DNA of 64,000 bases from Paenibacillus xylanexedens (lineage in GTDB: Bacteria > Bacillota > Bacilli > Paenibacillales > Paenibacillaceae). Under the pieces are notes generated by a model. The model had not been told where the DNA came from and did not search any database. It was given only the letters and a program-made list of their open reading frames with translations. Location of the stretch: positions 3,410,001 through 3,474,000 of the forward strand of contig NZ_CP018620.1 in the NCBI RefSeq assembly GCF_001908275.1, in the 5' to 3' direction. Below are positions 37,262 to 46,085 of this stretch, piece by piece (position 1 is the stretch's first letter; every line of letters begins with the position of its first letter). The translations under genes and the position numbers were made by a program.

Positions 37262-38716
37262 ATGCAGACAACTAGCCTGGCTTTACATACGGATAAATAT
37301 CAGATCAATATGATGTACGCCCATTGGGTGAATGGTACTCACAAGCGGAAGGCGGTATTTGAAGCCTATTTCCGTAAGCTTCCTTTTGGCAACGGATATG
37401 CGGTATTTGCCGGATTGGAACGTATTGTGAACTATATCAGCCAGCTTCGGTTTACGATGGACGACATCAAATTTTTATCCAAACAAGAGGAAAATTACGA
37501 TCCGGTCTTTCTGGAAGAGTTGCTCCAGTTTTCATTTCAGGGGACGATTCATTCCATGAAGGAGGGTGCAATTGTTTTCCCTGACGAACCGCTCATTCGG
37601 GTAGAAGGCTCCATTATGGAGACACAATTGGTGGAGACGGCGATACTTAACTTCATGAATTATCAGACGTTGATTGCAACCAAGGCTTCGCGGATCAAAC
37701 AGGTAGCACAGCAGGATATTTTGCTCGAATTCGGCACACGGCGTGCACAGGAAGCGGATGCTGCTATCTGGGGCGCACGTGCCTCGTATGTAGCAGGTTT
37801 CCATGCAACGTCCAATATGCTTGCCGGAGAGCGCTTCGGAATCCCAACAGCAGGTACACATGCCCATTCCTGGGTACAGAGCTTTATGAGCGAACAGGAG
37901 GCGTTTGACGTGTATGCCAAAGTGTTGCCTGATCAGGTTACGCTGCTGGTTGATACCTTTGACACGTTAAACAGTGGGGTACCTCACGCCATCAAGACAG
38001 CCAAGAAGTTGGAGAGCCAAGGCAAAAAGATGAATGCGATTCGTCTGGACAGTGGTGACCTTGCGTACTTGTCGATTCAGGCACGTCAGATGCTGGATGA
38101 GGCTGGCCTGGATTATGTGAAAATTGTTGCATCCAATGATTTGGATGAGAATACGATTTTCAACCTTAAGGCTCAGGGAGCGCGGATTGATACATGGGGT
38201 GTTGGCACACAGTTGATTACGGCTTCTGACCAACCATCTTTGGGTGGAGTATATAAATTGGTGGAGCGTGAAGTGGACGGTGCCATGTTGCCTACGATCA
38301 AAATATCTGCCAATCCTGAAAAGGTGTCCACTCCAGGTAAAAAGGAAGTGTTCCGGATCATTGATCCGAAACATGGCAAAGCGATTGCAGATTATATCTG
38401 CTATCCAGAGGAAGAGCAGCCGCTACAGGGCGGACCGCTCAAGCTGTTCAACCCGCTACACCCTTACCTGAAAAAGACGGTTACCCGCTACGAAGCGGTC
38501 AATATGCTGGAGCCAATCTTTGTAAATGGACGTAAAGTGTATGAACTGCCTAATCTGGATGAGATTCGTGCGTATCACCGGGAACAGATGAACCTCTTCT
38601 GGCCTGAATACCAACGGAAGCTCAACCCGGAGATCTACCGTGTGAACATCAGCCCTGCGGCCTGGAATATGAAGCAGAAGCTCATTGCGGAACATGTGAA
38701 ATCCACAGAGGAATGA
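37262..38716 (+). CDS. pncB: Nicotinate phosphoribosyltransferase
   Basis: Joins nicotinate to PRPP to give nicotinate mononucleotide for NAD. About 484 residues from ATG 37262, which has AGAGAGG 9 bases upstream; ATG 37253 is too close. Visible motifs are LHTDKYQINMMYAHW, EFGTRRAQEADAAIW near 155, GTHAHSWVQSF near 200 (catalytic His region) and IRLDSGDLAYLS near 260. With pncA and the NrtR-like gene it forms an NAD salvage cluster. A terminator follows. Confidence 0.95.
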   Translation: MQTTSLALHTDKYQINMMYAHWVNGTHKRKAVFEAYFRKLPFGNGYAVFAGLERIVNYISQLRFTMDDIKFLSKQEENYDPVFLEELLQFSFQGTIHSMKEGAIVFPDEPLIRVEGSIMETQLVETAILNFMNYQTLIATKASRIKQVAQQDILLEFGTRRAQEADAAIWGARASYVAGFHATSNMLAGERFGIPTAGTHAHSWVQSFMSEQEAFDVYAKVLPDQVTLLVDTFDTLNSGVPHAIKTAKKLESQGKKMNAIRLDSGDLAYLSIQARQMLDEAGLDYVKIVASNDLDENTIFNLKAQGARIDTWGVGTQLITASDQPSLGGVYKLVEREVDGAMLPTIKISANPEKVSTPGKKEVFRIIDPKHGKAIADYICYPEEEQPLQGGPLKLFNPLHPYLKKTVTRYEAVNMLEPIFVNGRKVYELPNLDEIRAYHREQMNLFWPEYQRKLNPEIYRVNISPAAWNMKQKLIAEHVKSTEE

Positions 38717-38738
38717 TCTACACATAAGAATTACAGAG

Positions 38739-38776
38739 AGGCATAACCAGTGAAGGATTCTGGCTTATGCCTTTTT
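38739..38776 (+). terminator. Terminator after pncB
   Basis: AGGCATAA and CCAG pair with CTGG and TTATGCC, then TTTTT. Confidence 0.88.
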
Positions 38777-39113
38777 GATGCCTATAAAATGTATATGTTC
38801 TTAGCGGAGGTGAACGATTCGATGATCGCAAGCAAAATTTCGGCTATACGCGTTCTGTCTTCTGTGAAAGTACGTCGATAGTTGATAGACTTTTTTCTTA
38901 TATGATACCGATGAGGTGGACCAGTGATGTAAGAAATCTCATGGACAGGCTGCCAAGGTAGCAGGCTATACTGGAAATAGTCATGCACAATTCAAGAGGT
39001 TGTAGGGGAAAAGCAGTAATTATTTCTCGGGAAAGCGCAGGAGCCGCCAAATTCTGCATCGCATTGTTTCAATCCCGCAGCTGTAGGGGATGAAAGTAAG
39101 AGGAGGTGCAGAC
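38777..39113 (+). other. 337-base gap before membrane-protein gene
   Basis: No convincing gene. Several short inverted repeats occur (for example GGCTGCC..GGTAGC near 38948 and GCAGG...CCTGC-like pairing near 39040). The last 90 bases contain GGGG/CCCC runs that could pair. It may be a structured leader, but no known riboswitch class was recognised. Confidence 0.3.
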
Positions 39114-39767
39114 ATGAGATGGATATTAGGACTGGTCTGGATCACTTTTATTGCCTATGCATTGTTGTTAGCACCGGGGCAGTCACCTGGAAGTGATCCG
39201 ATATTCAAAGAACTGATTACAATGCAAAGCAAAGAACCTTGGTTACTTACGGTATTTTCGTGGTTAGGTATTTTCCCGGCAGTTTATGCCTGTATGCTGT
39301 TAAGAACATCTGTGAAAGAACGAGGTGGCCGTGTACCGGCTTGGCCTTTTGTCATACTTTCTTTTGGACTGGGTGCTTTTGCGCTGCTTCCCTATTATGC
39401 ATGGTCGTCATCCGCGAATAGATCTTCGGGTTACACAAGCTTGCATTTTGGTCGTCAGCGGGAGTCGGGAATTGGACGGGTAGCAGCCCATAAGTTGACG
39501 CATGTAATCCTTCTGCTGTTGACGCTGGGGACGGCATTCTATGCCGTGACGCAAGGTCATCCGGATGTATATATGGAAGCATTCAATCAATCTGCCTTTG
39601 TACATATCATGACGATTGATTTTGTACTCCTGACCTTACTTTCTATGGTTGCGATATACAGGGATGCTAAAGCGAGTCGACGTTCAGCAGCTTGGATCGC
39701 GGCAGGCATCATCCCTATTGTCGGTCCACTAATCTATCTGTTGACGCTCAGGAGAGACAAAGCTTGA
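39114..39767 (+). CDS. Polytopic membrane protein of unknown function
   Basis: 217 residues from ATG 39114 (AGAGGAGGTG upstream). About six hydrophobic segments are visible: residues 2-20, 42-65, 75-100, 125-150, 165-188 and 192-213. Loops are short and the C-terminus is basic. I do not recognise the family. It lies alone between a long gap and a quinone-oxidoreductase gene, so context gives no function. Confidence 0.75.
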   Translation: MRWILGLVWITFIAYALLLAPGQSPGSDPIFKELITMQSKEPWLLTVFSWLGIFPAVYACMLLRTSVKERGGRVPAWPFVILSFGLGAFALLPYYAWSSSANRSSGYTSLHFGRQRESGIGRVAAHKLTHVILLLLTLGTAFYAVTQGHPDVYMEAFNQSAFVHIMTIDFVLLTLLSMVAIYRDAKASRRSAAWIAAGIIPIVGPLIYLLTLRRDKA

Positions 39768-39879
39768 TCATCAACATCTGAAGAATCCACAAGTAAAAAG
39801 GTAGCCGTTAAGCCTGAATGCGAACATTTCATGTGCTTAATGGAAAAATATATAAAATCCAAAAAAGGAGTGGCTATCG

Positions 39880-40899
39880 ATGAAAAATCATTTTAACGCA
39901 TATGTAGTCCGTAAAGAAGAACAGGGCGGAGTGAAAGCTGCTATAGAGCAATTGAAGAAGGAAGATCTGCCAAATGGAGATGTAACGGTACAGGTGCAGT
40001 ATTCCAGTGTCAATTATAAAGACGGACTCGCGACTCTTGAGAAGGGCGGTGTCGTTCGTGAATACCCGATGGTACCGGGAATTGATCTGGCCGGAACGGT
40101 AGAGGAGTCGGTCAGTGGACGTTTTGCACCAGGAGATCGGGTGATCAGTACAGGATTTGAACCTGGCGTATCCCATTACGGAGGGTACAGCGAGTATGCT
40201 CGTCTGCGCAGTGAATGGCTGGTGCCTCTGCCACCGGGTCTCAGTGAAAAAGAAGCCATGGCAATTGGAACCGCAGGATTTACGGCTGCACTTTCGGTAG
40301 ATGCGCTGTTACAGGCTGGAGTGAAACCGGAGATGGGCAAGGTTCTGGTTACGGGTGCAACGGGTGGCGTTGGCAGTATGGCAGTTGCCATTCTGGCGAA
40401 ACTTGGCTTTGAAGTAACAGCTAGCACAGGCAAGAAGGATCAGGAGGAGTCATTGCTCCGAAACTTGGGTGCTTCAGAGGTTATTACTCGTGAAGAAGCT
40501 GATGTTCCAGCTAAAGGAGCCATGGGGAAACAGCTATGGGCGGGAGTTGTTGATCCAACAGGAGGACCGGCTCTTGCGGAGCGATTGAAACAGATTCAAT
40601 ACGGAGGTGCGGTAGCGGTATCCGGGTTAACTGGAGGCACAGCTTTTGAATCCACGGTACTTCCGTTTATTTTGCGTGGCATCCAGCTTATTGGTATAGA
40701 CTCTGTATATTGTCCGATGGAACGTCGGGAACGATTGTGGAAACTGCTCGGTGGAGAATGGAAACCGGAGCGCGCGCTGGAACTGGGAATCCGGGAGATT
40801 TCTCTAGATCAATTGCCTCATACGCTGGAGACAATACTCCAAGGTGGTGCAGTAGGTCGTACGGTGGTCAATACGATATCAGATCTGCCATCCGCATAA
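39880..40899 (+). CDS. YhdH/YhfP-family NADPH quinone oxidoreductase (MDR superfamily)
   Basis: 339 residues, ATG after AAGGAG. A medium-chain dehydrogenase without structural zinc cysteines. The substrate domain includes VQYSSVNYKDGLAT and PGIDLAGTVEES, and the NADPH motif is VTGATGGVGSMAVAIL near residue 155. The family includes the acrylyl-CoA reductases AcuI/YhdH. It probably reduces an activated double bond; the true substrate is not evident. Confidence 0.92.
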   Translation: MKNHFNAYVVRKEEQGGVKAAIEQLKKEDLPNGDVTVQVQYSSVNYKDGLATLEKGGVVREYPMVPGIDLAGTVEESVSGRFAPGDRVISTGFEPGVSHYGGYSEYARLRSEWLVPLPPGLSEKEAMAIGTAGFTAALSVDALLQAGVKPEMGKVLVTGATGGVGSMAVAILAKLGFEVTASTGKKDQEESLLRNLGASEVITREEADVPAKGAMGKQLWAGVVDPTGGPALAERLKQIQYGGAVAVSGLTGGTAFESTVLPFILRGIQLIGIDSVYCPMERRERLWKLLGGEWKPERALELGIREISLDQLPHTLETILQGGAVGRTVVNTISDLPSA

Positions 40900-40973
40900 G
40901 ATTCTAAGTCCTTAGACATGCTAATTCTACCTGATTGGGTCACAGTACACGTGGCTGGAAAGGAAGGATTGGC

Positions 40974-41528
40974 ATGTGGTTTGGTAGAAAAGGGCGAAGT
41001 CTCGTTGGAAAAACAATGAAGTCGGTACTTTTAAGTGGCGTGTTGATCACGAGTATCTGGTCTCTGGTGGCTTGTTCGGCATCATCCATTGAACAGGAGC
41101 GGAAGGTCTACACCCGCGAAGCAACAGATGAAGGAAATGTGCGGGCACAGAGTCAAGGACACGGATTAAACGGTGAATTGGTGAGTGAGATCAGTAAGAG
41201 TTTTGAAGCAAAAGGCATTCAGCTGATGAATAATATGTCTGCCGATGACTGCCATGGTGGGATCTCTTATATGTATTTGTTGAATGGAAGTGGCAGACAC
41301 ATCGTGAAAGTCCATATTTTCAGTGATGCGCCAACCCGGACTGCCAGCATGAAACAAATGTATAGTGAGAATCGTGATGAGGCTGTCTTGGAAAATGCGC
41401 TTGGCCGAACAACGATTCGCAGCAAAGGGTACGTCTCACTCGTTTATACAGCTTCCGGTGGGGAAAAGGACAAGTATGAACAGGATGTGTTGCAGGTGTT
41501 CCAACATGTGTTGGGGCAACTAAGGTAA
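40974..41528 (+). CDS. Predicted lipoprotein of unknown function
   Basis: 184 residues from ATG 40974 (GGAAGGA upstream). A basic N-terminus and hydrophobic stretch (SVLLSGVLITSIWSLVAC) end in the lipobox LVACS near residue 34, so it is probably exported and lipid-anchored. The mature part has no recognised domain. A shorter start at ATG 41019 (MKSVLLSG) would give a more usual signal-peptide length. The gene ends in a shared terminator with the convergent moaB. Confidence 0.75.
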   Translation: MWFGRKGRSLVGKTMKSVLLSGVLITSIWSLVACSASSIEQERKVYTREATDEGNVRAQSQGHGLNGELVSEISKSFEAKGIQLMNNMSADDCHGGISYMYLLNGSGRHIVKVHIFSDAPTRTASMKQMYSENRDEAVLENALGRTTIRSKGYVSLVYTASGGEKDKYEQDVLQVFQHVLGQLR

Positions 41529-41578
41529 GTAGAGCGAGATACCCTTCGTAATTTACCATACAGCTGAAAATAAACCCG

Positions 41579-41610
41579 AAAAACCCGTCTGATCTTTCAG
41601 ACGGGTTTAT
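41579..41610. terminator. Bidirectional terminator between lipoprotein gene and moaB
   Basis: AAACCCGTCTGA and TCAGACGGGTTT form a perfect 12-bp stem around TCTT, with A/T flanks on both sides. One arm encodes the last residues and stop codon of moaB (41597-41599). Confidence 0.9.
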
Positions 41611-42115
41611 ATATTTCACGCATCACATGCCGCAGCTCGGGCAAAATGAGTTTTTCCATGGCCAATTTGACGGCTCCTTTGGAACCCGGCATGGAGAATA
41701 CGGCTGTTCGTCCAATCGTTCCAGCGACGGCTCTGCTCAGGATGGCAGCGGAACCGATATCTTCGGTGTAACTGAGAAAACGGAAGATCTCACCAAAGCC
41801 CGGGAGTTCCTTGTCGAGTAGTGAGGATACTGCTTCATAAGTTGTATCTCGGGGTGCGATCCCTGTTCCACCGCTAAGCAACACGGCTTCAATATCATCA
41901 CGAACAGCTGCATCTTGCAGGATGCTTCGAATGTTCTCCGTCTCATCTGGTGTGATGATGTATTCAACAATCTGATAACCCGCTTCATTCAGAAGCTGGT
42001 GCATGAGCTGGCCACTGGTATCGGTGTCTTTGGTGCGGGTGTCCGACACTGTAACAATCATGCACGATACCGTGGTTGGAGCTTCCTGGCGATGTTGTTC
42101 CACTGAATTAGTCAT
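41597..42115 (-). CDS. moaB: Molybdenum cofactor biosynthesis protein MoaB/MogA family
   Basis: 172 residues from the ATG at 42115, with GGAGGAAG upstream on the minus strand. Visible motifs of the molybdopterin adenylyltransferase fold are VTVSDTRTKDTDTSG, LLSGGTGIAPRDTTYEA and FSMPGSKGAVKLAM. It adenylates molybdopterin or is a close relative. No other molybdenum cofactor genes occur in the window. The gene converges on the lipoprotein gene. Confidence 0.94.
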   Translation of the reverse strand: MTNSVEQHRQEAPTTVSCMIVTVSDTRTKDTDTSGQLMHQLLNEAGYQIVEYIITPDETENIRSILQDAAVRDDIEAVLLSGGTGIAPRDTTYEAVSSLLDKELPGFGEIFRFLSYTEDIGSAAILSRAVAGTIGRTAVFSMPGSKGAVKLAMEKLILPELRHVMREIYKPV

Positions 42116-42286
42116 GAAACTTCCTCCTTCAATCAACATGTCCTCATAGCATAGACCATCCGGTAGAATCAGGCAATGTACTGTGGAAGAGTTGAACGTT
42201 ATTGCACAACGAATGCGGGATGGTGTACACTCGCTAGATATAGATAGATCAGGTTACAAGAAGGACAATCAGAGAGGTGTATACGC

Positions 42287-43405
42287 ATGAATGAAACGAT
42301 TATAAAAGAACCATCCATACCTGTATATATACTGTCAGGTTTTTTGGGGAGTGGAAAAACAACACTGCTTGTTCAGTTGATTGAACATTGGCAACAGCAG
42401 GGTTTGCGCCCCGCAGTGGTTATGAATGAGTTAGGCGAAGTCAATCTGGATGGTCAGATTGTGGATTCCACTGTTCCGATGACAGAGATGTTAGGTGGAT
42501 GCATCTGTTGTACCGTACGTGGTGACTTGGGATTGCAACTTGCTGATCTCGTTCAAGAGGAATCACCTGATGTGATCATCATTGAAGCAACCGGTGCGGC
42601 GAATCCAATGGAGATTCTGGATGCAGTAACAGAGACTTCACTTTACATGCGATTGGAACTGAAAAGTCTCATTACCGTTGTGGATGCAGCACATCTGTCT
42701 GGTCTGTATCAGGAGCAGAAGGGGCAGACCTTCAAACTAATGCAGGAGCAGATTCGTTGTGCGTCTGTGCTTCTCTTGAACAAAACGGATCGGGTGAGTG
42801 CACAGGAACTGCAAGATCTGAAGCAGCTTTTGGCAAAATGGAATGGCTTCGCACCTGTAATTCCTACAGTGAAATGTGAGGTGGAGATGGATCTGCTGCT
42901 TCGCAGCGGGGCAGACGTGCATGTACGTGATTCAGCTTCTGAAGCAGGCAAGCTGGCTCACCAAGAGCATCATGTGCATACGGAAACCTGTGGTACACAT
43001 GGCTGCAATCATGGACATGAGCATACAGATCATACAGTCCAAGACGATGCTACGAATACTGACGCATCTCATAGCCATAGTCATGACCACGGTCACGAGC
43101 ATTCTGCTCCTCATGCATCACACGAACATGTCATGGTGTATACGCATTATTTCAGTCATCCGGTCAACAGTGAGGCGTTTGAACAATTTGTATCTGCTTT
43201 GCCACGGGACGTGTATCGAGCAAAAGGCATTTTATCGTTTAGTGACACGGCGAGCCGTTTCTGGTTCCAGTATGCCTACCGTGAATCGGATTACATGAAG
43301 ATCACACCTCAGGGAGAGGTCCCTAATGTTGCTGTGTTTATAGGTGAACATTTTGACCAAACTGTCATTCGTGACCAATTACTGGAATTGGAAGCGATAA
43401 AGTAG
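42287..43405 (+). CDS. COG0523 (G3E) GTPase with His-rich metal region
   Basis: 372 residues, ATG after GAGAGGTG. P-loop GFLGSGKTTLL near 18-28, the hallmark CxCC metal motif GCICCTVRGDL near 72, and the GTP motif LLNKTD near 163. Residues about 225-285 are exceptionally His-rich (HHVHTETCGTHGCNHGHEH and HSHSHDHGHEH) and precede a CobW C-terminal domain. Such proteins insert or store metals, often zinc. The next gene encodes a Cys-rich copper-storage protein, so a metal-handling pair is likely. I see no clear Zur box upstream. Confidence 0.93.
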   Translation: MNETIIKEPSIPVYILSGFLGSGKTTLLVQLIEHWQQQGLRPAVVMNELGEVNLDGQIVDSTVPMTEMLGGCICCTVRGDLGLQLADLVQEESPDVIIIEATGAANPMEILDAVTETSLYMRLELKSLITVVDAAHLSGLYQEQKGQTFKLMQEQIRCASVLLLNKTDRVSAQELQDLKQLLAKWNGFAPVIPTVKCEVEMDLLLRSGADVHVRDSASEAGKLAHQEHHVHTETCGTHGCNHGHEHTDHTVQDDATNTDASHSHSHDHGHEHSAPHASHEHVMVYTHYFSHPVNSEAFEQFVSALPRDVYRAKGILSFSDTASRFWFQYAYRESDYMKITPQGEVPNVAVFIGEHFDQTVIRDQLLELEAIK

Positions 43406-43478
43406 GTTAGATGATTCAATATTCCTCCGAACTGGGTATTAAGATGCATAGCAAACTTTGCCTGGGAGGTAACTTTAA

Positions 43479-43814
43479 ATGACACAACAACAATATCAAC
43501 AATGTATCGATGCTTGCCTGGAGTGCATGAATGCATGCAACGTATGTTACATATCGAGTCTGAAAGAATATGATCTGGCGATGTTGCGTGATTGCATACG
43601 TTTGAATCGGGAATGTGCGGAGATCTGCAGTTTTGCTGCACAAGCGATGACACGTGGAAGTGATTTCATTGCTGAAATATGCGAATTGTGTGTGAAAGCT
43701 TGTGAAGCTTGCGCCGCTGAGTGTGGCAAACACCACCATGATCACTGCCAAGCATGTGCAGAGGCTTGCCGCAGATGTGCAGAAGCTTGCCGGTTGATGG
43801 CAGCAGTAGCGTAA
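43479..43814 (+). CDS. Four-helix-bundle copper storage protein (Csp3-like, DUF326)
   Basis: 111 residues with 18 cysteines spaced CxxxC or CxxC along predicted helices (CIDACLECMNACNVC, CELCVKACEACAAEC, CQACAEACRRCAEAC) and a HHHDH segment. This is the pattern of Csp proteins, whose helix bundle is filled with Cu(I). No signal peptide is present, so it is the cytosolic Csp3 type. It follows the His-rich GTPase by 73 bases, has GGGAGG upstream, and is closed by a large terminator. Confidence 0.93.
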   Translation: MTQQQYQQCIDACLECMNACNVCYISSLKEYDLAMLRDCIRLNRECAEICSFAAQAMTRGSDFIAEICELCVKACEACAAECGKHHHDHCQACAEACRRCAEACRLMAAVA

Positions 43815-43856
43815 ATATTATCTCACTGGAATATATAATTAAAACCGATAATGACC

Positions 43857-43936
43857 GTTGTCCCCTAAGGGAAGGCAGTGAACACAAGCATCTGAGACGA
43901 TGTGCCTATGTGTTGCCTTTCAGTAGGGGATTTTTA
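43857..43936 (+). terminator. Long hairpin terminator after the Csp gene
   Basis: CCCCTA pairs with TAGGGG, with GGAAGGCA/TGCCTTTC, ACACA/TGTGT and CATC/GATG nested inside; ATTTTT follows. Confidence 0.8.
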
Positions 43937-43943
43937 ATGCAGG

Positions 43944-43972
43944 TTGCCAATTCTGATCGTGGTATGTATAAT
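43944..43972 (+). promoter_or_regulatory. Sigma-A promoter of the argS T-box transcript
   Basis: TTGCCA, a 17-base spacer and TATAAT. Transcription would begin near 43979, at the T-box leader. Confidence 0.8.
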
Positions 43973-43978
43973 GATGGC

Positions 43979-44306
43979 AATGAATTGAAACGAAGAATAT
44001 CAATGATCGGGAGAGTAGCCAGATCCATACATGACAGCGAGCCGGGAGAGGTGGAAGCCGGTATGACATGACCTGAGTGAACCGCACCCGTGAGATGGTT
44101 ATCCGAAAAGATGTACGTATCCCGATTGGGGATAGGCCATATCTGTCTGAGGGTAACCCGGCTTGCGACCGTTATACGCATCGAGCGGAACAGGTTCTAC
44201 TGGTATGCATGTTGATGCATATTAGGAGTAGCTGTTCACCTAGAGTGGTACCGCGGGAACTGTTAATTCAGCTCTCGTCTCTTATTTAGAGACGAGAGCT
44301 TTTTTG
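43979..44306 (+). ncRNA. T-box riboswitch upstream of argS
   Basis: The highly conserved T-box sequence AGAGTGGTACCGCGGG lies at 44242-44257. It is followed by a perfect terminator (AGCTCTCGTCTCT with AGAGACGAGAGCT, 44270-44300) and six T. Stem I features are visible (GGGAGAGTA near 44010, and the distal loop with GAGGTGGAAGCCGG near 44047). A CGC triplet at 44083-44085, in the context GAACCGCACC, is a good arginine specifier candidate. Uncharged tRNA-Arg would pair with the leader and favour antitermination. Confidence 0.93.
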
Positions 44307-44348
44307 TGTTTATTTTCAGCCAATTATGAATTATAAGGAGTGTTTGAC

Positions 44349-46079
44349 ATGTTGATGAAGCAGGCTGCGGCCGATATTGCCCCTTTAACGGGATTGAATG
44401 AACAAGAGGTTCTGAGATTACTGGAAGTCCCACCACAGGCGGAGATGGGTGATGCGGCATTCCCTTGTTTTGCATTAGCGAAGTCATTAAAGAAAGCACC
44501 GGCAGTCATTGCGACCGAGCTCGCAACTGGATTGCAGACCTCTGGAATTGAAGCAACTCCCGCTGGGCCGTATGTAAATATTCGTTTCAATCGGGAGAAG
44601 CTCGCGCCGAATCTGCTAAAAGAACTGGGGAATGCCGCATTTGGTAAGCTTCAGCTTGGTCAAGGTTCGCGTGTTGTGATTGATATGTCTTCCCCTAACA
44701 TCGCGAAACCCTTCGGAATTGGACATTTGCGTTCTACTGTAATCGGTGCAGCATTGTATCGGTTGTACAACGAAGCCGGTTATACCTCTGTAAGTGTGAA
44801 TCATCTGGGAGACTGGGGAACCCAGTTTGGCAAGCAGATCGCAGCGTACAAACGGTGGGGCAATGATGAAGCCTTGCAGGCAGACCCGATCCGTACGTCC
44901 CTGGAGCTGTATGTCCGCTTCCACGATGAGGCGGAGAACGATCCTTCTCTGGAGATTGAGGCACGCGATTGGTTTCGCAAGCTGGAGCAAGGGGATGAAG
45001 AAGCACAGCGGTTATGGGCGTTCTTTGTGGAAGTGAGCATGAAGGAATTCAACCGGATGTATGAACGTCTGAATGTACAGTTCGACCATACGCTGGGGGA
45101 AAGCTTTTACAATGACAAGATGGGCGCGGTGGTTGAAGAGCTCAAGGCAAAAGGTTTACTTGAAGAGAGTGATGGAGCACTCGTGGTACGTCTGGAGGAT
45201 GAGAACATGCCCCCGTGCCTGATTATTAAAAAAGACGGAACAACAATCTACCCTACACGGGATTTGGCTACGGCGGTTTATCGTCATGAGGTGATGAAGG
45301 CAGATCGGTTGTTATACGTGGTCGGAGGCGAGCAGAAGTTACATTTCCGTCAGGTATTTGCGGTCCTATCCCGTATGGGGCATGAATGGTCTTCGAAGTG
45401 TGAACATATCCCGTTTGGATTAATGCGTTTTGAGGGACGGAAAATGTCTACCCGCCGCGGTAAAGTCGTCTTTTTGCAGGAAGTGTTGGATGAGGCAGTC
45501 GCTCGTGCCTTGCAGATTATTCAGGAGAAAAACCCGAATCTGGAGAACCCTCAGAAGGTGGCTGAGGCGGTCGGTGTAGGTGCCATTATCTTCGGTGATC
45601 TACGTAATAGTCGGTTAAACGATGTGGACTTCTCATTGGAAGATGCGGTGAGTTTTGAAGGGGAGACCGGACCTTATGTGCAATACACCCATGCTCGGAT
45701 TCAAAGTGTACTTGCCAAGGCAGAAGAGGCAATCCGCGTGGAAAATGAAAACACTCTGACTAACGGCACGATTTCAGATGATGTAAATGACACAGAAACC
45801 ACTTCATCCCTTATCGGCGATACCTCATGGGCATTGCTGAAACTGCTTGGTGATTATCCCGAGTATCTTGAAAAAGCAATTCATCGGAATGAGCCTTCGG
45901 TCATTGCCAAATATACAATAGATGTCGCTCAGGCGTTCAACCGCTTCTATCACGCCGAACGGATTGCGGATGCGTCATCTGATGTAAGATCCTTCCGGGT
46001 GGCATTGGCCAAACGTACTGCCGAACGCCTAGCGTACAGTTTACATTTGCTGGGTGTGCAAGCTCCAGAGCGGATGTGA
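44349..46079 (+). CDS. argS: Arginyl-tRNA synthetase
   Basis: 576 residues from ATG 44349 (AAGGAGTG upstream). A class I synthetase charging tRNA-Arg. The N-terminal Add-1 domain precedes the HIGH-type motif (SPNIAKPFGIGHLRST near residue 120). KMSTRRG (KMSKS-type) is near 365, and the C-terminal anticodon-binding domain ends with FNRFYHAERI. An acidic stretch (DDVNDTETT) lies in the linker. Expression is under the T-box upstream. The downstream ABC genes begin within 10 bases and may be co-transcribed. Confidence 0.96.
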   Translation: MLMKQAAADIAPLTGLNEQEVLRLLEVPPQAEMGDAAFPCFALAKSLKKAPAVIATELATGLQTSGIEATPAGPYVNIRFNREKLAPNLLKELGNAAFGKLQLGQGSRVVIDMSSPNIAKPFGIGHLRSTVIGAALYRLYNEAGYTSVSVNHLGDWGTQFGKQIAAYKRWGNDEALQADPIRTSLELYVRFHDEAENDPSLEIEARDWFRKLEQGDEEAQRLWAFFVEVSMKEFNRMYERLNVQFDHTLGESFYNDKMGAVVEELKAKGLLEESDGALVVRLEDENMPPCLIIKKDGTTIYPTRDLATAVYRHEVMKADRLLYVVGGEQKLHFRQVFAVLSRMGHEWSSKCEHIPFGLMRFEGRKMSTRRGKVVFLQEVLDEAVARALQIIQEKNPNLENPQKVAEAVGVGAIIFGDLRNSRLNDVDFSLEDAVSFEGETGPYVQYTHARIQSVLAKAEEAIRVENENTLTNGTISDDVNDTETTSSLIGDTSWALLKLLGDYPEYLEKAIHRNEPSVIAKYTIDVAQAFNRFYHAERIADASSDVRSFRVALAKRTAERLAYSLHLLGVQAPERM

Positions 46080-46085
46080 TCCCAG

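Noticed and set aside
38777..39113. Cobalamin, c-di-GMP or c-di-AMP riboswitch
   Set aside because: I compared the gap with the core motifs I remember for these classes and found no convincing match.
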